Shown piece by piece: positions 9,559 to 19,630 of a DNA stretch of 64,000 bases. Origin of the DNA: an uncultured Porphyromonadaceae bacterium (lineage in GTDB: Bacteria; Bacteroidota; Bacteroidia; Bacteroidales; Muribaculaceae); assembly GCA_947174235.1 (NCBI GenBank), contig CAMWID010000001.1, positions 1 to 64,000 on the forward strand, given 5' to 3'. The notes under the pieces were generated by a model. The model was given only the letters and a program-made list of their open reading frames with translations. It searched no databases and had not been told where the DNA came from. The position numbers and the translations under genes are program-made. Every line of letters starts with the position of its first letter. Position 1 is the first letter of the stretch.

Positions 9559-11193
9559 ATGAAATTTAAATTTATTTTCGCGTCCGCGCTTATCGCGGCG
9601 GCCGCAATCCCCGCAGTGGCTCAGACACATGTTGAAGGAGAGGAATACTACAAGGCTGACCAGATCGCCAACGCCAAAGAGCTTCTCAACAGAAACATGA
9701 ACAATGCCGGCACTGACAAAGCTGTCTCAAATTACTATCTCGGTCTTATCGCCCTTGAAGAAGGCAATAAGGCGGAAGCCCAGAAATTTTTCAATGACGG
9801 TGTGGCAGCAAATCCGGAATATGCATATAATTATGTAGGTCTCGGCAGTCTGGATCTTCTTAAAGGAGACAAATCTGCTGCGGAAAAACAATTTAAAGAA
9901 GCGGAAAGCAAAGAGAAAAAAAGCGCTTCTTTAAATATAGCGATCGCAAGGGCATATTATAACGCTGACCCCGTGGCTTATTCCAAAGAAATTGAAAAAA
10001 GAATAGAGAAAGCGCGTAAGACAAACATGCAGGAAGCCGACATATATCTCTTTGAAGGCGACCGTAAAAAAGATGTAAAAGATTATGGCGGCGCTGCAGG
10101 ACAATATGAGATGGCAGCAAACTACGATCCCAACGCGACAGAGGCATACGTGAAATATGCAAACCTGTTCACCCAGGTCAATCCCCAGTATGCTATCGAC
10201 ATGCTCAACAAGCTTCTCAGCGTAAACCCGACATCCGCGCTCGCTCAAAGAGAGATTGCCAACGCATATTACAACGCAGGCCAGTTTAACGAGGCTGCGA
10301 AGCAATATGGTGACTATGTAAAGAATCCCAACCATTTCAAACAGGATGAGGACAGGTACGCGTTCCTTTTGTTCTACGGTGGAGACTATCAGAAAGGCTA
10401 CGATTATTCCACAGCGCTTCTTCAGGCTAATCCTTCCAACTTCACTGCCAAGCGTTATCAGTTTATGAACGCGGCACAGATCAAGGAGATGCAGGATCAG
10501 CTCCTTCCTATGGCGGAATCTCTCGTCGCAACCCACAAAGCCGACCCCTCCAATAAGTTCGCGCCCATCGATTATATCCTGATCGCCCAGGAATATAACA
10601 CGGCAAAGCGTCCGCAGGAAGCTCAGGCTCTCCTTCAGGAAGCAATTCAAGAGATGCCGGACAACCGTGAGTTCTACAAGCAGCTCGCCATGACTTATGT
10701 AGAGGAGAACAACCTTTCCAAAGCTACCGAGGCATACGAAGGCTACTTGAAAAATTCAGAGAAACCAGGATACAATGACTTTATTCAGCAGGCAACTTTC
10801 GCATTTTACGCAGGCGTAGAGAATAAAGCCAATGACCCCGCAGCAGCTGAAAAATATTATGCTATCTCTCAGGATTATGCGAACAAAGCAGCTGAAATCC
10901 TCCCTGACAACTACAAACCCAAAAAGTTTGAAGGAGACATCGCAATGCAGAAAGCCACCGAAGAAACTGTAGCGTCGGTAGCTGTGCCATACTACACTGA
11001 AGCTATCCGCCTTCTTGAGGCAAGTCAGGATCCTTCCCGCTACGCATCAGATGCCAAACTCATGTACAACTACATGGGCAACTACTATCTTGACCAGAAA
11101 GATATCGAAAAAGCGAAGGAATACTTCAACAAGTATCTTGAACTTGACCCCAACAACGAACAGTACAGAAAATTTGTGGAAGGTCTGAAATAA
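9559..11193 (+). CDS. periplasmic tetratricopeptide repeat protein
   Basis: Signal peptide MKFKFIFASALIAAAAIPAVAQ followed by multiple TPR repeats (e.g. YNYMGNYYLDQKDIEKAKEYFNKYLELDPNNEQYR); TAATTTTG box at 9504..9511. Confidence 0.88.
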   Translation: MKFKFIFASALIAAAAIPAVAQTHVEGEEYYKADQIANAKELLNRNMNNAGTDKAVSNYYLGLIALEEGNKAEAQKFFNDGVAANPEYAYNYVGLGSLDLLKGDKSAAEKQFKEAESKEKKSASLNIAIARAYYNADPVAYSKEIEKRIEKARKTNMQEADIYLFEGDRKKDVKDYGGAAGQYEMAANYDPNATEAYVKYANLFTQVNPQYAIDMLNKLLSVNPTSALAQREIANAYYNAGQFNEAAKQYGDYVKNPNHFKQDEDRYAFLLFYGGDYQKGYDYSTALLQANPSNFTAKRYQFMNAAQIKEMQDQLLPMAESLVATHKADPSNKFAPIDYILIAQEYNTAKRPQEAQALLQEAIQEMPDNREFYKQLAMTYVEENNLSKATEAYEGYLKNSEKPGYNDFIQQATFAFYAGVENKANDPAAAEKYYAISQDYANKAAEILPDNYKPKKFEGDIAMQKATEETVASVAVPYYTEAIRLLEASQDPSRYASDAKLMYNYMGNYYLDQKDIEKAKEYFNKYLELDPNNEQYRKFVEGLK

Positions 11194-11229
11194 ATTCACT
11201 TTACACACATATAAGTCTGTAAATTTGAC

Positions 11230-11269
11230 AAAAAACTTCCAAATGCCTTAAGGCATTTGGAAGTTTTTT
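11230..11269 (+). terminator. loopless palindromic terminator after TPR gene
   Basis: 40-bp perfect palindrome AAAAAACTTCCAAATGCCTT/AAGGCATTTGGAAGTTTTTT followed by TT. Confidence 0.85.
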
Positions 11270-11300
11270 TTGCATACATTCACGATTATTAGTAAATTTG
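11269..11300 (+). promoter_or_regulatory. promoter of nqr operon
   Basis: TTTG (11269..11272, in the terminator T tract), 20-nt spacer, TAAATTTG (11293..11300). Confidence 0.65.
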
Positions 11301-11383
11301 CAAGACATTTGAAATAATCATGAGCCATGTCTGTCCCCACCTCTGAAAGGTAGGGACGACATTGCCCTATTTTAATTTTATAT

Positions 11384-12712
11384 ATGGCTGAAATCATACG
11401 TATTAAGAAGGGTCTCGACATCCCCTTGTCGGGCAAGCCTTCCTCAGAGGTTACGGCTGACAACAAAACAACACTTTTCGCTATCTGTCCTGATGATTTC
11501 CCGGGACATATCTGGAAATCAGTGGTAAAACCCGGAGACTCCGTTGTGGCAGGACAACCACTGCTCAAAGACAAGGCGACCGGGAGAATCGTGCTTGCAT
11601 CGCCTGTAAGTGGAAAAGTGGAAGAAGTCAGACGTGGAGAACGCCGTCACATTGAATTCATCAGTGTGTCTAAAGATTCTGACAAAGCCCCCGAGAAAAG
11701 AGCGCTTCCAAGAGACAGGGAGCAAATCAGAAACATTATCCTTGAGTCAGGTCTATGGGCGATGATACGCCAGCGCCCATATGACATCATCCCTGATCCG
11801 GACAATGTTCCCCGCGACATTTTCGTCACTGCTTTCGACTCGGCTCCGCTTGCCGGAGATATTCTTGACGAATCTGTCTTACGCTGGATGGAGATAGGGT
11901 TTAAAAACCTTATAATGCTCACAAGCGGAGGCATATATCTCGGCGTGAAAGCGGGAACTGATATAAAATCCAAGTATTCGAAAGTTTATGAATTTGACGG
12001 GCCTCATCCCGCAGGCAATGTCGGCACTCAGATAGCTGCCATAAAACCGGTCAACAAAGGTGAGACGGTATGGACACTTGACGCCGCTACCGTTGCAAAA
12101 ATAGGAAGACTGTGTGAAGAAGGGGTATATGATTTCTCCACACGTGTGGCAATCACCGGACCGGAAGTGAAGAATCCGAGAATTGTCAGCACGCATATGG
12201 GAGCGTCTATCGACACATTGCTTGACGGAGAATTGAAAACAGAAAACGACATACGTATCATCTCCGGCAACGTGCTTACAGGCATTAAGGTAAAAAAAGA
12301 TGGATTTCTCCGTTTCCCCTATCGGCAGATCACAGTCATCGACGAAGGCGCGAATGCTGACGAATTCATGGGATGGGCATCCCTCAGTCCCAAAAAATAC
12401 AGTGTCAAGCGTTCATTCCCCGCTTTCTTGCGCGGACTTTCAAAACCGTTTGATTTTGACGCACGCATCAAGGGCGGTCACCGGGCGATGATTCTGAGTG
12501 GAGAATATGACAAGGTGTTTCCCTTCGACATATACCCTGAATACCTTCTTAAAGCCATAATGGCAGGCGATATCGACAGAATGGAAAAACTTGGCATATA
12601 TGAAGTCGCTCCGGAAGATTTCGCATTGCCCGAGTTTGTAGACACATCAAAAATCGAGCTCCAGAAAATTGTCAGAGAAGGACTCGACAATCTGCGTAAG
12701 GAACTATCCTGA
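11384..12712 (+). CDS. nqrA: Na(+)-translocating NADH-quinone reductase subunit A
   Basis: IRIKKGLDIPLSGKPS N-terminus, SGGIYLGVKAGTDIKSKYSKVYEFDGPHPAGNVGTQIAAIKPVNKGETVWTL; first gene of nqrABCDEF. Confidence 0.95.
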   Translation: MAEIIRIKKGLDIPLSGKPSSEVTADNKTTLFAICPDDFPGHIWKSVVKPGDSVVAGQPLLKDKATGRIVLASPVSGKVEEVRRGERRHIEFISVSKDSDKAPEKRALPRDREQIRNIILESGLWAMIRQRPYDIIPDPDNVPRDIFVTAFDSAPLAGDILDESVLRWMEIGFKNLIMLTSGGIYLGVKAGTDIKSKYSKVYEFDGPHPAGNVGTQIAAIKPVNKGETVWTLDAATVAKIGRLCEEGVYDFSTRVAITGPEVKNPRIVSTHMGASIDTLLDGELKTENDIRIISGNVLTGIKVKKDGFLRFPYRQITVIDEGANADEFMGWASLSPKKYSVKRSFPAFLRGLSKPFDFDARIKGGHRAMILSGEYDKVFPFDIYPEYLLKAIMAGDIDRMEKLGIYEVAPEDFALPEFVDTSKIELQKIVREGLDNLRKELS

Positions 12713-12756
12713 CGGAAATATCCTCTTGAGTTCAATACCATTATATTTCTAACTTA

Positions 12757-13947
12757 ATGATGAAAGGTTTAAAGAAAAAAATCGATAGTGTGAAGCCTCA
12801 ATTCGAGAAAGGGGGAAAGTTTTCCAAACTTCACTCCGTCTTCGATGGTTTCTATACTTTCCTTTTCACTCCCAATGAGACATCCGGCTCCGGCGTGCAC
12901 ATCCACGACAGCAATGACTCCAAGCGCACCATGATAATGGTGGTAATTGCCCTTCTCCCATGCTGCCTGTTCGGAATGTGGAATGTAGGATTACAGCATG
13001 CCTTGGCTACCGGAGATGCCGACCACAGCTTGTTCCATCTCTTCTTTTATGGCTTCTGGACTGTGCTCCCACAGATTCTGACAGCGTATATAGTCGGGCT
13101 TGGCATAGAATTTATCGTTGCCCAGATACGCGGGCATGAAATTCAGGAAGGCTTCCTTGTTTCCGGAATACTTATTCCCATGATATGCCCCGTCTCCACT
13201 CCATGCTGGATGCTCGCGGTGGCAGTGGCATTTGCCGTGATATTCGCGAAGGAAGTGTTTGGCGGAACCGGCTATAACTTCCTCAACGTGGCTCTCGTCA
13301 CCCGTGCGTTCCTGTTCTTCGCATATCCGTCGAAAATGAGTGGTGACCATGTGTTTGTATCTCTTGGCGACACTGCGGCTGTCGACGGATTCTCCGGCGC
13401 GACTCCCCTCGGACAGCTTGCCGCATCATCGGGTCCCGCCGAAGTATTGGGTGTCACAGGCGATCCTCTCTCCTATGCCGACATGTTTTTCGGATTATAC
13501 CCGGGATCCTGGGGAGAGACTTCGACATTCTGCATTCTAATAGGACTCGTGATTTTACTCGCCACTGGTATCGCATCGTGGAGAATTATCATTCCAGCAG
13601 CCGCCGGAGGATTCTTTATGTCGCTTCTCGCCCACAGCCTCGCCAGCCCTATCTATCCGGTGACATTCCTTTCCCCGCTCGAACAGCTTTCGCTCGGAGG
13701 ATTTGCATTCGCGATAGTATTCATGGCTACTGACCCTGTGACTGCATGCCGCACAAATACCGGCAAATACATCTATGGGTTCCTCATTGGTGCGATCGCT
13801 ATAATTATCCGCTGCTACAACACAGGATACCCAGAAGGTGCGATGCTTGCAGTCCTACTCATGAACTGCTTCGCCCCGCTTATTGACTATTGCGTGGTGA
13901 ACGCCAATATCAACCGCCGTCTGAAACGGGTTGTAATAAAGAACTAA
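12757..13947 (+). CDS. nqrB: NADH:ubiquinone reductase (Na+-transporting) subunit B
   Basis: HIHDSNDSKRTMIMVVIALLPC, DGFSGATPLGQ motif region, polytopic membrane protein in nqr order. Confidence 0.96.
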   Translation: MMKGLKKKIDSVKPQFEKGGKFSKLHSVFDGFYTFLFTPNETSGSGVHIHDSNDSKRTMIMVVIALLPCCLFGMWNVGLQHALATGDADHSLFHLFFYGFWTVLPQILTAYIVGLGIEFIVAQIRGHEIQEGFLVSGILIPMICPVSTPCWMLAVAVAFAVIFAKEVFGGTGYNFLNVALVTRAFLFFAYPSKMSGDHVFVSLGDTAAVDGFSGATPLGQLAASSGPAEVLGVTGDPLSYADMFFGLYPGSWGETSTFCILIGLVILLATGIASWRIIIPAAAGGFFMSLLAHSLASPIYPVTFLSPLEQLSLGGFAFAIVFMATDPVTACRTNTGKYIYGFLIGAIAIIIRCYNTGYPEGAMLAVLLMNCFAPLIDYCVVNANINRRLKRVVIKN

Positions 13948-13963
13948 TAATCCTCCTGCAATT

Positions 13964-14764
13964 ATGAATCGACAAAGCAATACATATACCATCATCTATT
14001 CCACTGTGCTTGTGATCGTAGTGGGAGTGGTTCTTTCTCTGGTCTATCAGGCTTTACGCCCACAGCAGCTGGATAATATAGCCAACGATACCAAACGCCA
14101 GATACTCGCGTCCGCAAGGATCGTGCCACAGTCCGGACAGACAATAGCCGATCTTTATTCATCTCATATCAAAGACTCGTATATTGTCAACAGCGAGGGT
14201 GAAAAGATTGATTCTGACACTGATCCTTTTGATGTCAACGTGTCTCTACAGATAAAGAAACCAGCAGACGAAAGGCTGCTTCCCGTATTTGAATGCGACA
14301 CCGACAACGGGCTGAAATATATTGTGCCTGTATATGGCGCGGGACTTTGGGGACCGATATGGGGGTACCTTGCTTTCGACAGCAACGGCGACACCATTTA
14401 TGGAGCTTATTTCGCTCATCAGGGAGAGACTCCCGGTCTCGGCGCGGAAATCGAGAAACCGGCGTTCAGCGACCAGTTCGAAGGCAAAGACATTTTCTCG
14501 CCGTCAGGTGAATTTATGTCGGTTGCCGTTGTAAAGACAGGAAAAGAACCTGCCGGACAAGCCTGGGTGCATGCCGTAAGCGGCGGCACAATCACCAGCC
14601 AGGGTGTACAGGCTATGTTGTATAACTCTTTGGAGCCTTATTCCGCATTTTTCTTGAAATTGAAAGGTGACGCTAAAAAAGATATAGCCGACGCCTCAGA
14701 TTCAAAACCGAATGAAAATGCAAAGGCAACTAATGAAGTGGAACTTAATGAAATTGAACCGTAA
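13964..14764 (+). CDS. nqrC: Na(+)-translocating NADH-quinone reductase subunit C
   Basis: FMN-binding domain GETPGLGAEIEKPAFSDQFEGKD, HAVSGGTITSQGVQAM. Confidence 0.95.
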   Translation: MNRQSNTYTIIYSTVLVIVVGVVLSLVYQALRPQQLDNIANDTKRQILASARIVPQSGQTIADLYSSHIKDSYIVNSEGEKIDSDTDPFDVNVSLQIKKPADERLLPVFECDTDNGLKYIVPVYGAGLWGPIWGYLAFDSNGDTIYGAYFAHQGETPGLGAEIEKPAFSDQFEGKDIFSPSGEFMSVAVVKTGKEPAGQAWVHAVSGGTITSQGVQAMLYNSLEPYSAFFLKLKGDAKKDIADASDSKPNENAKATNEVELNEIEP

Positions 14765-14776
14765 GATTCCCAGATT

Positions 14777-15397
14777 ATGAACGTAAACAAATCTTTACTT
14801 CCTCTCGTAAACCCTCTTTCCAAAGATAATCCGGTCATCGTCCAGGTGCTGGGAATCTGTTCAGCGCTTGCGGTGACAGCCAAACTTGAGCCCGCGCTGG
14901 TGATGACAATCTCGGTGACAGCCGTGCTCGCGCTGGCAAACGTGATCATTTCGCTTCTGCGTAACACTATCCCGACATCTATCCGCATCATTGTCCAGCT
15001 TGTGGTAGTGGCGGCTCTGGTTGTGATAGTGGACCAGGTGCTCAAGGCATGGAACTATGAGGTCAGCAAAGCCCTGTCGGTATTTATCGGACTTATAATC
15101 ACCAACTGTATTATCATGGGACGTCTTGAGGCTTTCGCCATGAGCAACAGACCATGGGCTTCATTCCTTGATGGCATCGGCAATGGTCTCGGCTACGGAA
15201 TAATCCTTGTGATAGTGGCATTTTTCCGTGAACTACTCGGAAGCGGAACTCTTTTCGGGTGTCAGGTGATTCCTCAATGGTGTTATGAACACGGCTACCA
15301 GAACAACGGCATGATGATCCTCCCCCCGATGGCGCTTATCACTGTGGCATGCATAATATGGGTTCACCGCTCACGCAACAAGGATCTTCAGGAATAA
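14777..15397 (+). CDS. nqrD: NADH:ubiquinone reductase (Na+-transporting) subunit D
   Basis: PLSKDNPVIVQVLGICSALAVTAKLEPALVMTISV, TNCIIMGRLEAFAM. Confidence 0.96.
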   Translation: MNVNKSLLPLVNPLSKDNPVIVQVLGICSALAVTAKLEPALVMTISVTAVLALANVIISLLRNTIPTSIRIIVQLVVVAALVVIVDQVLKAWNYEVSKALSVFIGLIITNCIIMGRLEAFAMSNRPWASFLDGIGNGLGYGIILVIVAFFRELLGSGTLFGCQVIPQWCYEHGYQNNGMMILPPMALITVACIIWVHRSRNKDLQE

Positions 15398-15435
15398 CTC
15401 CACATCAATCGACACAATATTACGCTTATTGAGTT

Positions 15436-16050
15436 ATGGAAAATCTAAATTTGTTTATCCGGTCGATCTTTGTCGACAATATGATATTCGCCTACTTCCT
15501 CGGCATGTGCTCCTTCCTTGCAGTGTCGAAGAATGTCAAGACTGCGTTCGGTCTCGGTGTGGCAGTCAGCTTCGTGCTTATCATAGCACTTCCGGTCACA
15601 TGGTGCATCAACCAATATATACTTGTTCCCGGGGCTCTTTCATGGCTTGGTGAGGAATATGCATCAACCGACCTCAGCTTTCTGGGTCTAATTATGTTTA
15701 TCTCCGTCATCGCGGCTCTTGTCCAGATTCTGGAAATGGCGATAGAGAAATATTCTCCCGCACTGTATTCGTCGCTGGGTATATTCCTTCCTCTTATAGC
15801 TGTAAACTGCGCCATACTCGGAGCCGTGCTCTTCATGCAGCAGAAAGAGTTTGCCAATGCATGGACTGCGACAGTTTACGGCGCAGGCTCCGGAATAGGC
15901 TGGCTTCTCGCGATAACCTGCCTCGCGGCTATCCGCGAACGCCTCGCCTACAGTCAGATCCCCGCTCCTCTCCGTGGAATCGGAATAACATTCATTATCA
16001 CAGGTCTCATGGGAATCGCTTTCATGAGTTTTCTCGGAATCAAACTTTAA
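15436..16050 (+). CDS. nqrE: NADH:ubiquinone reductase (Na+-transporting) subunit E
   Basis: [56 protein letters not shown]. Confidence 0.96.
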   Translation: MENLNLFIRSIFVDNMIFAYFLGMCSFLAVSKNVKTAFGLGVAVSFVLIIALPVTWCINQYILVPGALSWLGEEYASTDLSFLGLIMFISVIAALVQILEMAIEKYSPALYSSLGIFLPLIAVNCAILGAVLFMQQKEFANAWTATVYGAGSGIGWLLAITCLAAIRERLAYSQIPAPLRGIGITFIITGLMGIAFMSFLGIKL

Positions 16051-16107
16051 CACCGCCTGATTGCTCCGGAATGTTCCGGGAATTAGGTAACAAACAAATA
16101 TTTCAAC

Positions 16108-17400
16108 ATGTCATTACTTAATATGATCCACTGGAATTCAGTAATCGCGGCGGCGTTGATCTTCTTTGTCATCGTCCTCGTTCTGGTCGTGATCCTTCTT
16201 GCGGCCAAACGTTTCCTCGTGGCTTCGGGAGAGGTGACTATCAACATCAACGATGGCAAAAAGACAGTCACTGCGGCAAGCGGAAAATCTCTGCTCGCCA
16301 CTCTCGCCGACGGTGGAGTTCACCTTTCATCCGCCTGTGGCGGCAAGGGAAGCTGTGGACAGTGCAAAGTGCAGGTGACCGAGGGCGGCGGCGACATGCT
16401 TCCGACCGAGGCGGTACACTTCACCCGCAAACAAATGAAAGACCATTGGCGTCTTGGATGTCAGGTGAAAGTCAAAAACGATATGGACATCCATCTCGAT
16501 GAGGCGGCTCTTGACGTAAAGGAATGGGAATGCGAAGTAATCTCCAACAAGAATGTCGCCACATTCATCAAGGAGTTTATCGTTCAGCTTCCAAAAGGGG
16601 AACACATGAATTTTATCCCCGGATCTTATGCGCAGATACGTATCCCGAAATATGATATGACATACGACGGAGATATCGACAAGGATCTCATCACCGAGGA
16701 ATATCTCCCCGCATGGGAAAAATTCGGACTCTTCTCTCTCAAGGCGAAAAACACTGAAGAGACTGTCAGGGCATACTCCATGGCTAACTATCCCGAGGAA
16801 GGCGACCGCATTATGCTCACCGTCCGCATCGCGACACCTCCGTTCAAACCGAAACCGCAGGTCGGATTTCAGGACGTGCCCTGCGGCATAGCGTCGTCAT
16901 ATATATTCTCGCTCAAACCCGGCGACAAAGTGATGATGAGCGGTCCTTACGGGGACTTCCATCCGATAGTCGATTCCAAAGCGGAAATGATCTGGGTGGG
17001 CGGCGGAGCCGGTATGGCACCCCTACGCGCTCAGATAATGTGGATGACCAAGACTCTTCATACCACCGACCGCAAGATGCACTATTTCTATGGTGCAAGA
17101 GCGCTCAATGAAGTGTTCTACCTTCAGGATTTCCTACAGCTTGAGAAAGATTTCCCCAACTTCAAGTTCCACCTCGCGCTTGACCGCCCCGATCCGGCAG
17201 CCGACGCCGCCGGAGTGGCATACACGGCGGGCTTCGTACATCAGGTCATGTATGAGACATATCTCAAAGATCATGAGGCTCCGGAAGATATCGAATACTA
17301 CATGTGCGGTCCCGGTCCTATGAGCAATGCCGTAAACAACATGCTCTACAACCTTGGTGTCGAGCCGGAATCAATACATTATGACAACTTCGGAGGATAA
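16108..17400 (+). CDS. nqrF: NADH:ubiquinone reductase (Na+-transporting) subunit F
   Basis: 2Fe-2S ligand motif CGGKGSCGQCKV, FAD/NAD domain RAYSMANYPEEG, GGGAGMAPLRAQIM. Confidence 0.97.
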   Translation: MSLLNMIHWNSVIAAALIFFVIVLVLVVILLAAKRFLVASGEVTININDGKKTVTAASGKSLLATLADGGVHLSSACGGKGSCGQCKVQVTEGGGDMLPTEAVHFTRKQMKDHWRLGCQVKVKNDMDIHLDEAALDVKEWECEVISNKNVATFIKEFIVQLPKGEHMNFIPGSYAQIRIPKYDMTYDGDIDKDLITEEYLPAWEKFGLFSLKAKNTEETVRAYSMANYPEEGDRIMLTVRIATPPFKPKPQVGFQDVPCGIASSYIFSLKPGDKVMMSGPYGDFHPIVDSKAEMIWVGGGAGMAPLRAQIMWMTKTLHTTDRKMHYFYGARALNEVFYLQDFLQLEKDFPNFKFHLALDRPDPAADAAGVAYTAGFVHQVMYETYLKDHEAPEDIEYYMCGPGPMSNAVNNMLYNLGVEPESIHYDNFGG

Positions 17401-17431
17401 TCCTCATACTACTGTCGGTTGTTGAACCTTA

Positions 17432-17473
17432 ATGGGTGGAAATCTCAAAATAAATTTGCAGGTTTCCACCCAT
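17432..17473 (+). terminator. hairpin after nqrF (candidate terminator)
   Basis: 11-bp stem ATGGGTGGAAA / TTTCCACCCAT, 20-nt loop; no T tract. Confidence 0.45.
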
Positions 17474-17486
17474 ATCATTACCTTTG
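17455..17486 (+). promoter_or_regulatory. promoter of glyA
   Basis: TTTG (17455..17458), 20-nt spacer, TACCTTTG (17479..17486). Confidence 0.65.
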
Positions 17487-17560
17487 CAACATCAAGCATG
17501 CGGTCAGTCAGCCTCATGCCACATCAATAAATCTATTCATCAGAAAACACGCTTATCATC

Positions 17561-18841
17561 ATGCAGAGAGACAACGTTATCTTCGACATTATCGACCGCG
17601 AGCATCTTCGCCAGCGCCGTGGAATCGAGCTCATAGCCAGTGAAAACTTCGTAAGCGACGAAGTGATGCGCGCGATGGGATCTTGTCTGACCAACAAATA
17701 TGCGGAAGGATATCCCGCTCATCGTTACTATGGCGGATGCCAGGTAGTGGACGAGGCAGAAAATATAGCTATCGAAAGAGCCAAGAAGCTTTTCGGCGCC
17801 GAATGGGCAAACGTGCAGCCACACAGCGGCGCACAGGCAAACATGGCGGTATTCATGGCATGCCTCCAGCCGGGCGACACTTTCATGGGCATGGATCTCA
17901 GCCATGGCGGACATCTCAGCCACGGAAGCCCGGTCAACTTCTCCGGACTCCACTTCCGACCGATCAGCTATACAGTATGCGCTGACACCGGAAGAGTGAA
18001 TTATGAAGAGATGGAGGAGAAAGCCCGTGCGGAACGCCCCAAACTCATTATCGCGGGAGGAAGCGCCTACAGCCGTGAATGGGATTACGCACGTATGCGC
18101 AGGCTCGCCGATGAAATCGGTGCCATCTTGATGGTAGATATGGCGCATCCTGCCGGCCTTATTGCAGCGGGACTCCTCGACAACCCTGTAAAACATGCGC
18201 ATGTAGTGACCACGACTACCCACAAGACCCTCCGCGGTCCGCGTGGCGGTCTTATCCTGATGGGCAAGGACTTTGACAATCCGTGGGGTAAAAAGACTCC
18301 AAAAGGGGAAATCAAAAAAATGTCTGCCCTCCTTGATTCAGCCGTATTCCCCGGAGTACAGGGAGGTCCTCTCGAACATGTGATCGCAGCCAAAGCCGTC
18401 GCGTTCGGAGAAGCCTTGCAGCCGGAATGGAAAGAATATGCCATGCAAGTAAAGAAAAACGCGGACGCTCTTGCCAACGCTCTTATCAAACGAGGATACA
18501 AGATAATCTCCGACGGTACTGACAACCACTGCATGCTTGTGGATCTTCGTCCCAAATTCCCTGAAATGAGCGGAAAGAAAGCGGAAAGAGTGCTCGTGGA
18601 GGCTGATATCACAGCCAACAAGAATATGGTGCCATATGACACCCGCTCACCTTTCCTGACTTCCGGACTCCGCTTCGGTACGGCTGCCATTACTACAAGA
18701 GGAGCCAAGGAAGAACTCATGGAGACAATCGCTGATCTCATTGACCGCGTCCTCACAAACGCTGACGATGTCACAGTGATCGCCGACGTTCGTCGCGAGG
18801 TCAATGAAATGATGAACGACTATCCCATGTTCGCGTGGTAA
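17561..18841 (+). CDS. glyA: serine hydroxymethyltransferase
   Basis: [53 protein letters not shown] (PLP lysine motif). Confidence 0.97.
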   Translation: MQRDNVIFDIIDREHLRQRRGIELIASENFVSDEVMRAMGSCLTNKYAEGYPAHRYYGGCQVVDEAENIAIERAKKLFGAEWANVQPHSGAQANMAVFMACLQPGDTFMGMDLSHGGHLSHGSPVNFSGLHFRPISYTVCADTGRVNYEEMEEKARAERPKLIIAGGSAYSREWDYARMRRLADEIGAILMVDMAHPAGLIAAGLLDNPVKHAHVVTTTTHKTLRGPRGGLILMGKDFDNPWGKKTPKGEIKKMSALLDSAVFPGVQGGPLEHVIAAKAVAFGEALQPEWKEYAMQVKKNADALANALIKRGYKIISDGTDNHCMLVDLRPKFPEMSGKKAERVLVEADITANKNMVPYDTRSPFLTSGLRFGTAAITTRGAKEELMETIADLIDRVLTNADDVTVIADVRREVNEMMNDYPMFAW

Positions 18842-18862
18842 TCAATGTATGAACCACTACTT

Positions 18863-18898
18863 GAGGAACGATGCCTGACGCATCGTTCCTCTTTTTTC
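18863..18898 (+). terminator. terminator of glyA
   Basis: 12-bp stem GAGGAACGATGC / GCATCGTTCCTC followed by TTTTTTCTT. Confidence 0.85.
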
Positions 18899-18929
18899 TT
18901 GCAAATATCGCATCCTCTTGCTATCTTTG
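18899..18929 (+). promoter_or_regulatory. promoter of bioD
   Basis: TTG (18899..18901, at end of glyA terminator T tract), 20-nt spacer, TATCTTTG (18922..18929). Confidence 0.65.
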
Positions 18930-18960
18930 CACATGCTCTCCGATTTATATAACATATCAA

Positions 18961-19620
18961 ATGAAACTATCCGAAATAAAATTCCCCTCCTCAATTTTCA
19001 TAACAGGGATCGGTACTGATGTCGGCAAAAGTTTTGCAACAGGCTGGCTTGCCCGTGAAATGAACGCTGCCGGGGTGAACTGCATTACCCAGAAAATGAT
19101 CCAGACCGGCAATTCCGGCAAGAGCGAAGACATAGACCGCCACCGCAAGATCATGGGGACAGGCTATTTCAAAGCCGACACCGACGGGACAACAGCTCCC
19201 GTGATTTTCTCGTACCCGGCATCACCTCACCTTGCCGCCGAAATTGACGGTAAAAATATAGACCTCGACAAGATATCTTGTGCTACAAAAAAACTTGAGC
19301 AGGAATTTGGACATGTATTGATTGAAGGCGCCGGAGGTCTGATGGTGCCTATATGTGGTGAATTTCTCACCGCTGACTATATCGTCAGGGAAAAGCTCCC
19401 TGTCGCAGTGACTGTCACAGGACAGCTTGGATCCATCAACCACGCACTGCTGACATTCAACGCGCTCAAGACCTATGGGATAGAACTGTTCGCTGTAATA
19501 TATAACCCTTTCTTTGACAAAGACCATACAATCTGCTCGGACACCAGAAAATATCTCCGTGACTGGCTTTCCTCTCATTTCCCCGACGCATATTGGTGGG
19601 AGATGCCCACAATTGAATGA
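18961..19620 (+). CDS. bioD: dethiobiotin synthase
   Basis: P-loop FITGIGTDVGKSFATGWLA, VLIEGAGGLMVPI. Confidence 0.93.
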   Translation: MKLSEIKFPSSIFITGIGTDVGKSFATGWLAREMNAAGVNCITQKMIQTGNSGKSEDIDRHRKIMGTGYFKADTDGTTAPVIFSYPASPHLAAEIDGKNIDLDKISCATKKLEQEFGHVLIEGAGGLMVPICGEFLTADYIVREKLPVAVTVTGQLGSINHALLTFNALKTYGIELFAVIYNPFFDKDHTICSDTRKYLRDWLSSHFPDAYWWEMPTIE

Positions 19621-19630
19621 CAAAAGAGAA

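Noticed and set aside
9931-10650. 239-aa minus-strand ORF opposite the TPR gene
   Set aside because: Shadow ORF; Cys/Val/Ile-rich translation without domain features, and the plus-strand TPR frame is convincing.
18085-18804. 239-aa minus-strand ORF opposite glyA
   Set aside because: Shadow of glyA; Ser/Arg/Pro-rich translation with no promoter evidence.
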